A stretch of 64,000 nt of DNA from Candidatus Rhodoferax odensensis (lineage in GTDB: Bacteria; Pseudomonadota; Gammaproteobacteria; Burkholderiales; Burkholderiaceae_C). Of the stretch, positions 42,170 through 51,602 are shown piece after piece. Location of the stretch: assembly GCA_016718405.1 (NCBI GenBank), contig JADKDJ010000017.1, forward strand, positions 11,553 through 75,552, written 5' to 3'. A program made the translations under genes and the position numbers. Each line of letters begins with the position of its first letter. Positions within the stretch are counted from its first letter, which is position 1. Below the pieces are notes generated by a model. That model saw only the letters and a program-made list of their open reading frames with translations, was not told where the DNA came from and searched no databases.

Positions 42170-43708
42170 ATGACTATTTTCCAAAAGACCCGGGCCTGCA
42201 TGGCGGCGCTTGCCGCATTCGGCCTTCTCGTCAGCGCCCCGGCCCAGGGGCCAGCCACGGTGGCACCCAGCGCCCAGGCGTCCGCGAAAGTCGCCAAGCA
42301 GCCCAATATTGTCCTGATCCTGGCCGATGACTTGGGCTACGCAGACGTCGGCGCGTACAAGGCCGACCGCTATCAGACCCCCAACATCGACAAGCTTGCC
42401 AAGCAGGGCGTGCGCTTCACCGCCGCCTATGCTGCAGCACCTGTCTGCGCCCCTTCGCGGGCCGGGTTGCTCACCGGGCGCTATCCACAACGGTTCGGAT
42501 TCGAGTTCAACCAGGGACCCGGCAACCGGGAATTCAAGGAGGGCTATGGGCTGGACGCCAAGGAGCTGACGATAGGAAACGTCCTGCAGACCGCCGGTTA
42601 TAAGACGGGGCTCGTCGGCAAGTGGCACATGGGAATCGCCGACCAGTTCTACCCGACAAACCGCGGATTCGACGAGTTCGTCGGACTGCTGACCGCCGAG
42701 ACATCCTATGGGGATCCGGCGCAGCCCGGCGTACGGGTTTGGCCGAAGGATCGTGCCGCTGCGGCCGCCGCCACCAAGGATGGCGTGTTCCATCGCTGGC
42801 CCCACGCCAAAATCCTGGATGGACCGAGCCGCACGCCGGTCACCGACGGAAAAGAGTACCTCACCGACTATCTGACGAACCGCAGCGTGGAATTCATCGA
42901 GCGCAACGCCAAGTCGGACAATCCCTATTTCCTTTATGCGGCCTACACGGCGCCCCACAGTCCGCACATGGTCGTACAGAAATACTACGACCGCTTCCCC
43001 GAGATCAAGGATGAATTGCAGCGCATCAATGCGGCCATGATCGCATCCCTTGACGACGGGGTTGGCCGAATCATGGCGGCGGTGGAGGCGTCGGGCGAAG
43101 CCGACAATACCATCGTCGTGTTCACGTCCGACAACGGCTGCGGGGATTACTTAAGCGGCCTGTGCTCCTGCGACCCGATGCGCGGCGGGAAGCTGACCCA
43201 CTATGAGGGCGGAGCCCGGGTGCCCATGATCATGCGCTGGCCCGGCAAGCTCACGGCGGGCGCCCTCTACAGCGGCACCACCTCGTTGATGGACCTGCTG
43301 CCGACCGTCGTGGCCGCCGCTGGCGGAAATCTGCCCACGGATCGCGTCTACGATGGCGTCAATTTCCTGCCCTTTGTCGCGGGCAAGGCGCCCGGTCAGC
43401 CCCATGATGCCCTGATCTGGCGGCGCGCGCCCCTGGTCTCCATCCGCGCCGGCGACTGGAAACTCTGGGAGGTTTCTGACAAGACCCGCATGGCCGGTCA
43501 GTCGCCATATGGCGACTACACCCTGCTCTTCAATCTCAAGGACGACGAAAACGAAACCACCAATGTCGCCAAGCAGAACGCCGCCAAGGTCAACGAACTG
43601 CGCGCCCTGATCAAGGATTGGGAGAAGGACAAGAAGCCGGCCGCGTGGCCGACCGCCCGCGACGTCACGTGGAACGTCTGTGGCGTGGTTTTCACCGTGC
43701 CTATCTGA
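42170..43708 (+). CDS. Secreted Cys-type sulfatase
   Basis: A 512-residue sulfatase, S1 family form. A signal peptide (about 1-26, MAALAAFGLLVSAPAQG) targets the periplasm. The first metal motif is NIVLILADDLGYADVG. The formylglycine consensus is CAPSR at C93-R97, followed by AGLLTGRYP, so C93 is the residue oxidised by the upstream maturase. TGLVGKWHMG, YFLYAAYTAPHSPH and VVFTSDNGCGDY carry the remaining ligands. Substrate unknown; aryl or carbohydrate sulfate esters are typical. It stands 124 bases downstream of the maturase gene, on the same strand, so the pair is probably a self-contained sulfate-ester utilisation unit. Confidence 0.92.
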   Translation: MTIFQKTRACMAALAAFGLLVSAPAQGPATVAPSAQASAKVAKQPNIVLILADDLGYADVGAYKADRYQTPNIDKLAKQGVRFTAAYAAAPVCAPSRAGLLTGRYPQRFGFEFNQGPGNREFKEGYGLDAKELTIGNVLQTAGYKTGLVGKWHMGIADQFYPTNRGFDEFVGLLTAETSYGDPAQPGVRVWPKDRAAAAAATKDGVFHRWPHAKILDGPSRTPVTDGKEYLTDYLTNRSVEFIERNAKSDNPYFLYAAYTAPHSPHMVVQKYYDRFPEIKDELQRINAAMIASLDDGVGRIMAAVEASGEADNTIVVFTSDNGCGDYLSGLCSCDPMRGGKLTHYEGGARVPMIMRWPGKLTAGALYSGTTSLMDLLPTVVAAAGGNLPTDRVYDGVNFLPFVAGKAPGQPHDALIWRRAPLVSIRAGDWKLWEVSDKTRMAGQSPYGDYTLLFNLKDDENETTNVAKQNAAKVNELRALIKDWEKDKKPAAWPTARDVTWNVCGVVFTVPI

Positions 43709-43855
43709 GGGCCAGGAGTAGGTTGCGGCGCGTCAGCCGCTGAATGGCCAGACCGAGCATGAAAAAGCTCCGCTGCGCTGGAGCAAGTGCATGCGCCGTT
43801 GCACACACCGATCTGGCCGTGACGATACAGTTGATGCGCCGGGCAGCGTCACCGC

Positions 43856-45349
43856 TCACCCCCGGTTGCGCGGTTTGAAATAGGTGTAATGGGTATGCGG
43901 CTCGGTGGCTTGGTAGACCGCCCCGCTGCGCGGCGCGATGTCGAGCTTGACGCTGGCCGCTTGCACCTTGGTGTCGGGCGCGGCCCCCAAGGCATCGCGC
44001 AGCGGCACACCGTCGTACCAATGGGAATAGGGCAGCATCAGCCGCACCTGCAGTGGCTCGTCGGCATTGTTGACAATCACCAACGCCTCCTCGCCCGGAA
44101 CCACGGTGTGACGCAGAAACACCAAGGCGTTGCCGGCCAGGCGATCGCCCAGCACCGTCACTTCGCCGTACTGCAGCGCCGGGTTGGTCTGGCGAATGCT
44201 GATCAGGCGCTTGACCCAATCGCGCTGGGCGTGGTTCCACTGCGCCGGGTCCCAGCGCATGGTGCGCCGGCAATCCGGATCGGCACCGCCCTCCATGCCA
44301 ATCTCTTCGCCGTAGTAGACCAATGGCACGCCGGGCAGGGTGAACTGCATCAGCAAGGCCAGGCGCGCCTTCTCGGCATCACCCAGGCTGGTGATGAGGC
44401 GCGGCGTGTCGTGGCTCGACAACATGTTCCAGGAACACAACAGCCCCTTCAGGCCGTAACCCATGCGGGCATCCCGCACCGCGTGGTTCATCTGCACCGC
44501 GTCGATCTCGCCACCCAGCCAGGCCAGCGTGGCGGTGCGGTACCAGTAGTTCATCATGCCCTGGAAGCCGCCACCGGCTTCGAACCAACTGCCCGAGAAG
44601 CCATTGAGTTCACCCAGCAGGCCAGCCTGTGGAAATCGCGCGCCCACGATCGAACTCAGCTCCTGCGCCACCGGGATGCCCACATCCTGCGCGACATCAA
44701 AACGCCAGTTGTCAACGCCCCGGGCCAGCCAATGCTGCACCAGGCTGTCGGGCTGGCGGTACAGCACATCGCGCACCGCTGGGTTGGACAGGTTGAGCTC
44801 CGGCATCGGCCCATAGTCTTGCCAGCACAGGTAGCTGCCGTCCTCGCGGAAGGTGAACCAGTCGCGCTTGGCAGGGTCGCCCGCCTTGGCCGCCAGAAAC
44901 CATGGATGCTGGTCGGAGACGTGGTTAAGCACGGCGTCCAGCGTCAGGCCCATGCCGCGCGCATGCAGGGCCTGGATCAACCGCTGCAGCGCAGCCTCGC
45001 CGCCAAACATGGCATCGACACTGAAGAAGTCGGTGGCATCGTACTTGTGGTTGCTGGGCGCTGGAAAGATCGGCGTCAGGTACACGCCGGTGACACCCAG
45101 CTCAGCCAGGTAGTCCAGTTTGGCCGTGATGCCATCGAGGTCGCCACCAAAGAACTGCTGCCCCCAGGACTGGTTGAGCGTGGTGTCGTCCCAGTCGCGC
45201 TTGACCGCGCCGGGCAAGTCGTAGGCCGGATCGGCCAGCTTGTCGCGGCTGCTCAAGCCCCCGCCAATGGCAAAGCGCTCAGGAAAAATCTGGTAGACCA
45301 CCTGGCTGGCCAAGCGGCGGGTCAAGGCATCAATCGCCGGAGTTTTCAT
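43856..45349 (-). CDS. GH13 alpha-glycosidase (neopullulanase/cyclomaltodextrinase-like)
   Basis: A 497-residue alpha-amylase-family enzyme. Catalytic regions: I DAVLNHVSDQHPWF, II NWRFDVAQDV (Asp nucleophile), III LLGELNGFSG (Glu acid/base) and IV LSSHDTPRLITS. It begins directly with QVVYQIFPERFA, without the N-terminal dimerisation domain of classical cyclomaltodextrinases, and has no signal peptide, so it acts in the cytoplasm on malto-oligosaccharides. Start 45349 matches the family N-terminus but lacks an SD; the upstream ATG at 45406 would add 19 residues. Its 3' half is duplicated at 39793. Confidence 0.92.
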   Translation of the reverse strand: MKTPAIDALTRRLASQVVYQIFPERFAIGGGLSSRDKLADPAYDLPGAVKRDWDDTTLNQSWGQQFFGGDLDGITAKLDYLAELGVTGVYLTPIFPAPSNHKYDATDFFSVDAMFGGEAALQRLIQALHARGMGLTLDAVLNHVSDQHPWFLAAKAGDPAKRDWFTFREDGSYLCWQDYGPMPELNLSNPAVRDVLYRQPDSLVQHWLARGVDNWRFDVAQDVGIPVAQELSSIVGARFPQAGLLGELNGFSGSWFEAGGGFQGMMNYWYRTATLAWLGGEIDAVQMNHAVRDARMGYGLKGLLCSWNMLSSHDTPRLITSLGDAEKARLALLMQFTLPGVPLVYYGEEIGMEGGADPDCRRTMRWDPAQWNHAQRDWVKRLISIRQTNPALQYGEVTVLGDRLAGNALVFLRHTVVPGEEALVIVNNADEPLQVRLMLPYSHWYDGVPLRDALGAAPDTKVQAASVKLDIAPRSGAVYQATEPHTHYTYFKPRNRG

Positions 45350-45566
45350 GACGAAGGCAGAAGTCGCTGCGGGCAGGACGGGTTGGTTCTGGACAGGCAG
45401 AACCATAGCAGCTAATTGCCTCGACGCGGTGGCTCTGGGTTACAAGGGAGCAACAAGAGCTTGCGCCGGGTCAAGCGCTTGATCGAACCAAATCGTCAAT
45501 AATTACCGGCAGTCAGCCCCTCGCCACGCGGCGGCGGACGCCCCTCCCTTTCCAGATCAGTTTTCC

Positions 45567-46010
45567 ATGCACACCATTCAGCAATTCATGGCCGGCGACC
45601 ATCGCCGGTGCGACGATATCTTTGTCCAGGTCGAACAGGCCATAGCGGCCGAGCAGTGGGAACGCGCCCGCGCCGTGTTTGCCGGTTTTCAGCGCGCCGT
45701 GCTGCAGCACTTCGAAGCGGAGGAGACGCTGTTGTTTCCGGCCTTTGAAGAGCGGACCGGCATGACGCAAGGCCCCACGGCCGTGATGCGCAGCGAGCAC
45801 GAACAGATGCGCGAGTTGCTGGACGCCGCCCGCGACGCGCTGGCCGCGCAAGATGCCGACACCTACTCGGGCGAGGCCGAGACGCTACTGATCATGATGC
45901 AGCAGCACAACATGAAGGAAGAGAACATGCTCTACCCCATGTGCGACCAGCGTCTGGCCGACCAGACCGAGGCGCTGCTGGCTGGCATGCTGGCCAAGAT
46001 CAACGCCTAG
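45567..46010 (+). CDS. Hemerythrin-domain protein
   Basis: A 147-residue hemerythrin HHE-domain protein: FMAGDHRRCDDIF, LQHFEAEETLLFPAFEE, MRSEHEQMRELL and MMQQHNMKEENMLYPMCDQ provide the His/Glu ligands for a non-haem di-iron site that binds oxygen or NO. A weak FNR-like sequence (TTGCGCCGGGTCAA, 45461-45474) lies about 100 bases upstream. It heads an apparent operon with a DUF2249 gene and a large membrane protein. Confidence 0.9.
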   Translation: MHTIQQFMAGDHRRCDDIFVQVEQAIAAEQWERARAVFAGFQRAVLQHFEAEETLLFPAFEERTGMTQGPTAVMRSEHEQMRELLDAARDALAAQDADTYSGEAETLLIMMQQHNMKEENMLYPMCDQRLADQTEALLAGMLAKINA

Positions 46011-46047
46011 GCCAGTTCCGGGCCCGATTCGCCGGCCATCCCTCGCC

Positions 46048-46284
46048 ATGCCAACGCCCCGCATCAGCCGCACCATCGATGGCCGCGCGCTGGAGCCGCC
46101 CGAGCCCTTGGTGCTGACCCTGGATGCACTGGAAACGCTGGGCGCGCACGAGCAGTTGCTGCTGCTGCTGGATCGCGAGCCTTTGCCGCTGTACCACGCG
46201 TTGGCATCCGGCGGCCACGCCTGGCAGACCCGGCGCGGTGCGGACGGCTCGTTTGAAGTACTGATCTGGCGCAAGAGCGACTGA
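46048..46284 (+). CDS. DUF2249-family small protein
   Basis: A 78-residue protein of the DUF2249 group (IDGRALEPPEPLVLTLDALETLG, LLLLDREPLPLYHAL, WQTRRGADGSFEVLIWRK), related in fold to SirA/TusA-like small proteins but without their Cys. DUF2249 is found near hemerythrin and NO/denitrification genes; the function is not established. Its TGA overlaps the ATG of the following membrane protein gene (TGATG). Confidence 0.82.
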   Translation: MPTPRISRTIDGRALEPPEPLVLTLDALETLGAHEQLLLLLDREPLPLYHALASGGHAWQTRRGADGSFEVLIWRKSD

Positions 46285-47591
46285 TGCAGGCGCTGCTTTC
46301 CTTCGAGCAGTCGCCGCCGCTGCGCGCGCCCTTGCGCTTCTTCATGACCGCGCCACTGTTTGGCATGCTGGCCGGGGCGCTGATGCTTTGGGGCGGGCCC
46401 GATCTACTGGCCTCGCGCTGGACACCCGGCGTGTTGGCGCTGACGCACCTGATCACGGTGGGCTTCATGCTGCAGGTGATGCTGGGCGCCCTGCAGCAAT
46501 TGCTGCCGGTGGTGGCGGGCGCCAACATGGCCCGCCCGCTGCGGGTGGCACTCGTGGTACACGCTTGCCTGACCGTGGGCACGCTGGTGCTGGTGGCGGC
46601 GTTCCTGAGCTACCGGCCCTGGTTGTTCGGGGTCGCCACCTTGCTGTTAGGCCTGGGTGTGCTGACCTTCATCGTCAGCGCAACCCGCGCGCTGATCGGC
46701 GTGGCATCCGACCACGCCACCGTGGGCGGCATCAAGCTGGCGCTGCTGGGCCTGGGTGTCACGCTGATGCTGGGGCTGGTGCTGACCATTGCGCTAGCCG
46801 GCTCCTACAACCTGCCACTGCTGTCGCTGACCACCCTGCACCTGGGCTGGGGCCTGCTCGGCTGGGGCGGCGTACTGGTGGCCGCCGTGGGCTATGTCGT
46901 GGTGCCGATGTTCCAGCTCACGCCGCCCTATCCGGAGTGGTTCACGCGTCACTTTGCGCGGGTGGCCATTGGCATCATGGCGCTGTGGATGGCCACCGAG
47001 CTGGGCAAGCTGGAGGCCCTGTCCACACTGTTGGCAGCGGCCGCGACGATGGCGGGTGCCACCTTGGCCGGCACCACCCTGACCGTTGCCCGGCGCAGCA
47101 AACGCGCCAGGCTCGACCCCACCCAGCAGTGCTGGCGACTGGCCATGGCTTGCACCCTGCTGGCCAGCGCCTTGTGGGTGGCAACCCGCTTCATCGCGCC
47201 ACTGGAAGCCTGGCCGCAGTGGCCGCTGTTGTGGGGCGTGCTGGTGCTGTTTGGCGGCTTTGTGTCGGTGATGGTGGGCATGCTCTACAAGATCGTGCCG
47301 TTTCTGGTCTGGCTGCACCTGCGCAACCTGGGGCGCGGCAAGGTCAGCGCGCCCAACATGAAGATGGTGCTGGCCGAGTCCGACATGCGCCAGCACCTCT
47401 GGCTGCATGGGGTGGCGCTACTGGCGCTGGTGCTGGCCGTGATCTGGCCCGATCCCCTGGTCTACCCCGCAGCGGTGGCACTGATTGCCGCCAACACCTG
47501 GCTGCTACGCAATCTGCTGCGCGCGCTGGGCGTTTACCACCGGCATCTGTTGGTGATTGCGAACAGTCCACCAAAGGTCCACCACGCCTAG
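46284..47591 (+). CDS. Polytopic membrane protein, about 12 helices, function unknown
   Basis: A 435-residue integral membrane protein. About 12 hydrophobic segments are visible. Conserved-looking His/Gly features sit in membrane segments: ALTHLITVGFMLQVMLGALQQLLPVVAGANM, LHLGWGLLGWGGVLVAAVGYVVVPM and MLYKIVPFLVWLHLRNLG. The pattern of membrane-embedded histidines is reminiscent of NnrS and of heme-copper oxidase-like proteins, but I do not see a complete heme-copper motif. It is translationally coupled to the DUF2249 gene. Given its hemerythrin neighbour a role in NO or redox stress is a reasonable inference, not a demonstration. Confidence 0.75.
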   Translation: MQALLSFEQSPPLRAPLRFFMTAPLFGMLAGALMLWGGPDLLASRWTPGVLALTHLITVGFMLQVMLGALQQLLPVVAGANMARPLRVALVVHACLTVGTLVLVAAFLSYRPWLFGVATLLLGLGVLTFIVSATRALIGVASDHATVGGIKLALLGLGVTLMLGLVLTIALAGSYNLPLLSLTTLHLGWGLLGWGGVLVAAVGYVVVPMFQLTPPYPEWFTRHFARVAIGIMALWMATELGKLEALSTLLAAAATMAGATLAGTTLTVARRSKRARLDPTQQCWRLAMACTLLASALWVATRFIAPLEAWPQWPLLWGVLVLFGGFVSVMVGMLYKIVPFLVWLHLRNLGRGKVSAPNMKMVLAESDMRQHLWLHGVALLALVLAVIWPDPLVYPAAVALIAANTWLLRNLLRALGVYHRHLLVIANSPPKVHHA

Positions 47592-47647
47592 GCACACCGG
47601 CCTTCAGTCGGGCGGAGCAGCGTTCGGTGTCGCGGCCAGAGCGGCTG

Positions 47648-50116
47648 CTACCGATTGCGCGCCCAAGCTGCCATGTCGCCGGCTGGCATGGGCCGGGCGA
47701 ACAGGTAGCCTTGCCCGAAGTCGCATCCCGCCGCAGCCAACAGGTCTCGCTGGACCTCAGTCTCGACGCCTTCGGCGATGACCTGCATGCCAAGCTCGTG
47801 CGCCATCACAATGATGGCCTTGCATAAGGCCAGGTCCGTGGAGTCCGGGATCAGATGGCGCACAAAACTCTGGTCTATTTTCAGGAAATCAATGTCAAAG
47901 CGCTGCAGATAGGACAGCGATGAATAGCCGGTACCAAAATCGTCCAGCGCCACCTGGATGCCGGCGTCGTGAAAGTCCAGCAGTTGCGTCGTGACGCGCT
48001 CATCAGTCTCCAGCAGCAAGCCCTCGGTGATCTCGATCACGATGCTTTGTCCCGGCAAGCCGAGTTCGGACAGGTGCGCCATCCACGCGGTGTGCACCTG
48101 CGCTGGCTGCTGAAACTGGACTGGCGACTTGTTGACGCTGATCTGGAAGTCTGGATGGAGCTCGGCACGCCAGCACTGAACCTGTGCGGCCGCCTGGCGA
48201 AACACCCACTCACCAATCTCCAGGATCGAGCCGCTGCCCTCGGCAATCGGAATAAAGGTGGCAGGGCTAACCATGCCACGCACCGGATGGCGCCAGCGCA
48301 GCAAGGCCTCGGCCTTATGCACGGCGCCCGTGCGCAGCGCCACGATCGGCTGGTAGTGCAATTCGAACTGTCCAGCCTGCAGCCCCACGCGCAAATCAGT
48401 GGCCAGGCGGGCTCGCACCTGAGCCGCCTCCTGCATGGCTGGTTTGAAATAACTGCAGCGGTTGCGGCCCGCCCCCTTGGCCGCGTACAGGGCCTGGTCG
48501 GCGTTCTTGAACAGTTGCTCGACCTGCATGCTGTCATCCGGACACAAGGAGATGCCGATGCTGGCCGACACAAAGACCTGCTCACTGCCCAACTGGAAAG
48601 CAGTCGACAAAGCCGCCAACAACTTGTTGGCCACGTATTCGAGACCGGCGCCGTCGGTGAGATCGGGCAGCAAAACCGTGAATTCGTCACCCCCCATGCG
48701 CGCAACGGTGTCCGTCTCGCGCAGGTTGGATCGCAGCCGCGTGGCTGCTTCCACCAGCAGTTGGTCACCGCTGTCATGACCGAGCGAATCGTTGACTTCC
48801 TTGAAATGATCCAGGTCCACGAACAGAACCGCCAGCTTCGTGCCATCGCGCTTGCACTTGAGTATTTCCTGCTCCAGGCGGTCGCGCAGCATGCGCCGGT
48901 TCGGCAGGCCCGTGAGCGTGTCGAAGTTGGCCTGCTGCCAGATCACGGCTTCGGACTGTTTGCGCGCGGTGATATCGGTGTGGGTGCCGATCATGCGCAG
49001 CGGCTTGCCCTGGGCGTCGCGGCTGACCACCATGCCGCGCGTGAGCACCCATTTCCAGGAGCCGTCCTTGCAACGAATGCGATGCTCATTGACGTAGGTC
49101 GGCGTCAGCCCGTCAAAGTGGGCCTGGCGGTCGCGCGCCATCCGCGCCACATCGTCGGGGTGGGTCATCGCGTCAAACGCTTCGGCCCGGTCAAGCACGT
49201 CAAGGTCGGCGTCGGTGTAGCCATACATCGCCTTGCACCCCTTGGAGAAGTACTCCACACCGGTCTGCACGTACCAGTCCCAGACGCCGTCGCCCACGCC
49301 TTCCAGGGCGAGCTTCCAGCGCTCCTCGGTCTCGCGCAAACGCTCTTCGGCCAACTTGCGATCAGTAATATCAAACAGCACCCCACAGCGCAGGCTGCCG
49401 TGCTCGTCCCGGCCAACCAGGCTGGAAGTTACCTCCACCCACTTGGTCACACCATCGCGCGCGCAGATTCTGAACTGGTCGACAACTGACGCCGCCTCGT
49501 TCGCAGCCTCCCGCAGGCGCTGCTCCACCATGACATCGTCGTCGGGGTGACGAAGGGACCGCAACAGCTTGCTGTCGGCCAGCACCTCCTGCGGCGAGAC
49601 GCCAAACACGCCCCGCACGCCTTCACTCACAAACGTGTATTGGCGCGTCCCATCGGGCTTGAGCAGGAAGAGAAACACCATGCCGGGAACCTGTTCCGTC
49701 AAGGTACGAAGCTGTGCCTCGCTAGCCCGCACGGCAGACTCTGCCGCGCGGGTGGCGGTGATGTCTTCGACGGTTCCCTCGTAGTACTGCAACGCTCCGC
49801 TTGCGTCGTAAACGGCATGTGAGTTGTCACGAACCCAGATGCGCTCTTGCGTCTTGTGGCGATACAGCTCGGAGACGAAGTTGACGACCTTGCCGTCACG
49901 CGCCATGAGCGCCTTGTACTGGTCGCGCCGCGTCGAATCGACGTACAACTCGTTGGCGACGTCGGTCAAGGCAGCAAGCAGTTCGACCTCGCTGTCAAAG
50001 CCGAACATGCGCACCAACGCCGCATTGGCGCGCAAAAGCTGTCCCGCTTCAGTCGAGCGGTAAGCGCCGATGGGCAATAGCTCAAAAAAGAGAGTGGAGT
50101 TGTCTGGCGTATCCAT
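47648..50116 (-). CDS. PAS-PAS-PAS-GGDEF-EAL c-di-GMP signalling protein
   Basis: An 822-residue cytoplasmic sensor. Three PAS/PAC units cover about 1-125, 135-265 and 270-395 (each ends in a DIT-type motif: VEDITATRAAE, LFDITDRKLAE, HTDITARKQSE). The GGDEF domain (about 405-565) has an intact active site, RMGGDEFTVLL. The EAL domain (about 580-820) has KAEALLRWRHP and ITEGLLLETDERV, DDFGTGYSSLSYL, KIDQSFVRHL. Both domains keep catalytic residues, so it may make and degrade c-di-GMP. No membrane segments are present. An ATG at 50116 was chosen over upstream TTG codons. Confidence 0.93.
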   Translation of the reverse strand: MDTPDNSTLFFELLPIGAYRSTEAGQLLRANAALVRMFGFDSEVELLAALTDVANELYVDSTRRDQYKALMARDGKVVNFVSELYRHKTQERIWVRDNSHAVYDASGALQYYEGTVEDITATRAAESAVRASEAQLRTLTEQVPGMVFLFLLKPDGTRQYTFVSEGVRGVFGVSPQEVLADSKLLRSLRHPDDDVMVEQRLREAANEAASVVDQFRICARDGVTKWVEVTSSLVGRDEHGSLRCGVLFDITDRKLAEERLRETEERWKLALEGVGDGVWDWYVQTGVEYFSKGCKAMYGYTDADLDVLDRAEAFDAMTHPDDVARMARDRQAHFDGLTPTYVNEHRIRCKDGSWKWVLTRGMVVSRDAQGKPLRMIGTHTDITARKQSEAVIWQQANFDTLTGLPNRRMLRDRLEQEILKCKRDGTKLAVLFVDLDHFKEVNDSLGHDSGDQLLVEAATRLRSNLRETDTVARMGGDEFTVLLPDLTDGAGLEYVANKLLAALSTAFQLGSEQVFVSASIGISLCPDDSMQVEQLFKNADQALYAAKGAGRNRCSYFKPAMQEAAQVRARLATDLRVGLQAGQFELHYQPIVALRTGAVHKAEALLRWRHPVRGMVSPATFIPIAEGSGSILEIGEWVFRQAAAQVQCWRAELHPDFQISVNKSPVQFQQPAQVHTAWMAHLSELGLPGQSIVIEITEGLLLETDERVTTQLLDFHDAGIQVALDDFGTGYSSLSYLQRFDIDFLKIDQSFVRHLIPDSTDLALCKAIIVMAHELGMQVIAEGVETEVQRDLLAAAGCDFGQGYLFARPMPAGDMAAWARNR

Positions 50117-50216
50117 GGCGACCAACAAACTGTGCGCAGTCTAGCAGTCAGATCAGTTCAGAAATAGGGAGGAGTACCCGCACTGGCCACGGCATTGATC
50201 GTAACGAGACCAGCGA

Positions 50217-51470
50217 CTACAGCACGCCGCTGTGCCTCAGCATCTGAATACGCGCCGGGTCCACTCCGAGCTCGGCAAACACTTCATCGGTGTGCTGGCC
50301 CAGCGCGGGTGGCGCGTGGCGCAAGGTGGGTGGCGTATCACGCAGCCGCAGCGGGCTGGCCACGCCCGCTATTGTGCCGATACCGTCCCGTGCCGCCTGC
50401 TGCGCCGCGCGCGGCTGGTTGATGGCCAGGCCGCGGGCCTTGACCTGCTCATCCGAAAAAGCCTGCGCCAGGTCATTGATCGGGCCGCAGGGCACCGCTT
50501 TGTCCTGCAGCAGCGCGATCCATTGCGCGGTGGTGCGCGTGCGCGTGGCGCCGCTCATGGCCTGCACCAACGCTTGGCGGTGGCGCACGCGGCTGGCGTT
50601 GCTGGCAAAGCGTTCATCGATCGCCCACTCGGCGTGGCCTGCCGCCTCGCAGAAGCGCGCAAACTGAGCGTCGTTGCCAATGGCCAGGAGCATGGCGCCG
50701 TCGGCGGTGGGGAAGTCCTGATACGGCGCCAAGCTAGGGTGGCTGTTGCCCTGACGTTGCGGTACCACGCCCGTGTTGAGGTAACCGCTGGCCTGGTTGG
50801 CCAGCGTCGCCATGCCCACATCCAGCAAGGCCATGTCGATGTGTTGGCCCAGACCGCTGCGGTGTCGCACCTCGATGGCGGCCAGGATGGCCGTGGCCGC
50901 GTAGACGCCGGTGAACAGGTCGGTCAGCGCCACGCCCACACGCTGCGGCCCGCCACCAGGCACGCTGTCGGCGCGGCCGGTGATGCTCATCATGCCGCTC
51001 ATGGCCTGGATCATCAGGTCATAGCCAGCACGTTCGGCGTAGGGCCCATCCTGCCCGAAGCCGGTGATGGAGCAGTAGATCAAGCGGGGGTTGAGCGCAT
51101 GCAGACTGGCATAGTCCAGCCCGTAGGCCTGCAAGCCGCCGACCTTGAAGTTCTCCACCAGCACGTCGCTTTGCAGCACCATCTGGCGCACCAGCGCCTG
51201 GCCATCCGGATGCGCCAGATCGAGCGTGATGGAGCGCTTGTTGCGATTGGTGCAGGTGAAGTAACTGGCCTGGTCAGTGTCGTGGCCCTGCGCGTCTTTC
51301 AGGAAGGGCGGCCCCCAATGGCGCGTGTCGTCGCCCGCACCAGGGCGCTCGACCTTGATCACGTCGGCGCCGAGATCGGCGAGGATTTGGGTGCACCAGG
51401 GGCCGGCCAATACCCGTGAGAGATCCAGGACTTTGAGATGCGAGAGGGCTGAGGGTTGGTGGGTATTCAT
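50217..51470 (-). CDS. Family III CoA-transferase (probable glutarate/succinyl-CoA type)
   Basis: A 417-residue CaiB/BaiF-family CoA transferase: LKVLDLSRVLAGPWCTQILADLGADVIKVERPGAGDDTR at the start, the catalytic Asp in YDLMIQAMSGMMSITG, and LTDLFTGVYAATAILAAI. Next to a glutaryl-CoA dehydrogenase gene on the same strand, it is likely the transferase that makes glutaryl-CoA from glutarate with succinyl-CoA (SugCT-like); this assignment rests on context. The start is at 51470 with a weak AAGAAAG SD. A 472-base gap separates it from gcdH. Confidence 0.85.
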   Translation of the reverse strand: MNTHQPSALSHLKVLDLSRVLAGPWCTQILADLGADVIKVERPGAGDDTRHWGPPFLKDAQGHDTDQASYFTCTNRNKRSITLDLAHPDGQALVRQMVLQSDVLVENFKVGGLQAYGLDYASLHALNPRLIYCSITGFGQDGPYAERAGYDLMIQAMSGMMSITGRADSVPGGGPQRVGVALTDLFTGVYAATAILAAIEVRHRSGLGQHIDMALLDVGMATLANQASGYLNTGVVPQRQGNSHPSLAPYQDFPTADGAMLLAIGNDAQFARFCEAAGHAEWAIDERFASNASRVRHRQALVQAMSGATRTRTTAQWIALLQDKAVPCGPINDLAQAFSDEQVKARGLAINQPRAAQQAARDGIGTIAGVASPLRLRDTPPTLRHAPPALGQHTDEVFAELGVDPARIQMLRHSGVL

Positions 51471-51602
51471 TGAGCTTTCTTCGTTTGTGGGCGTGTGAGA
51501 CATCTATGTCTAGGCGTCTGTGCCGATTGCAGGCGGCACGGTTCGCAGCCGTTTCTTGTTTCACAATGCATTGGTCGCCTGCCATGAGTATCCGTCCGGG
51601 GT

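Noticed and set aside
43709..43855. Minus-strand tail with SFFMLGLAIQRLTRR, reminiscent of a sorting signal
   Set aside because: No PEP or LPxTG-type motif and no upstream coding domain; composition alone is insufficient.
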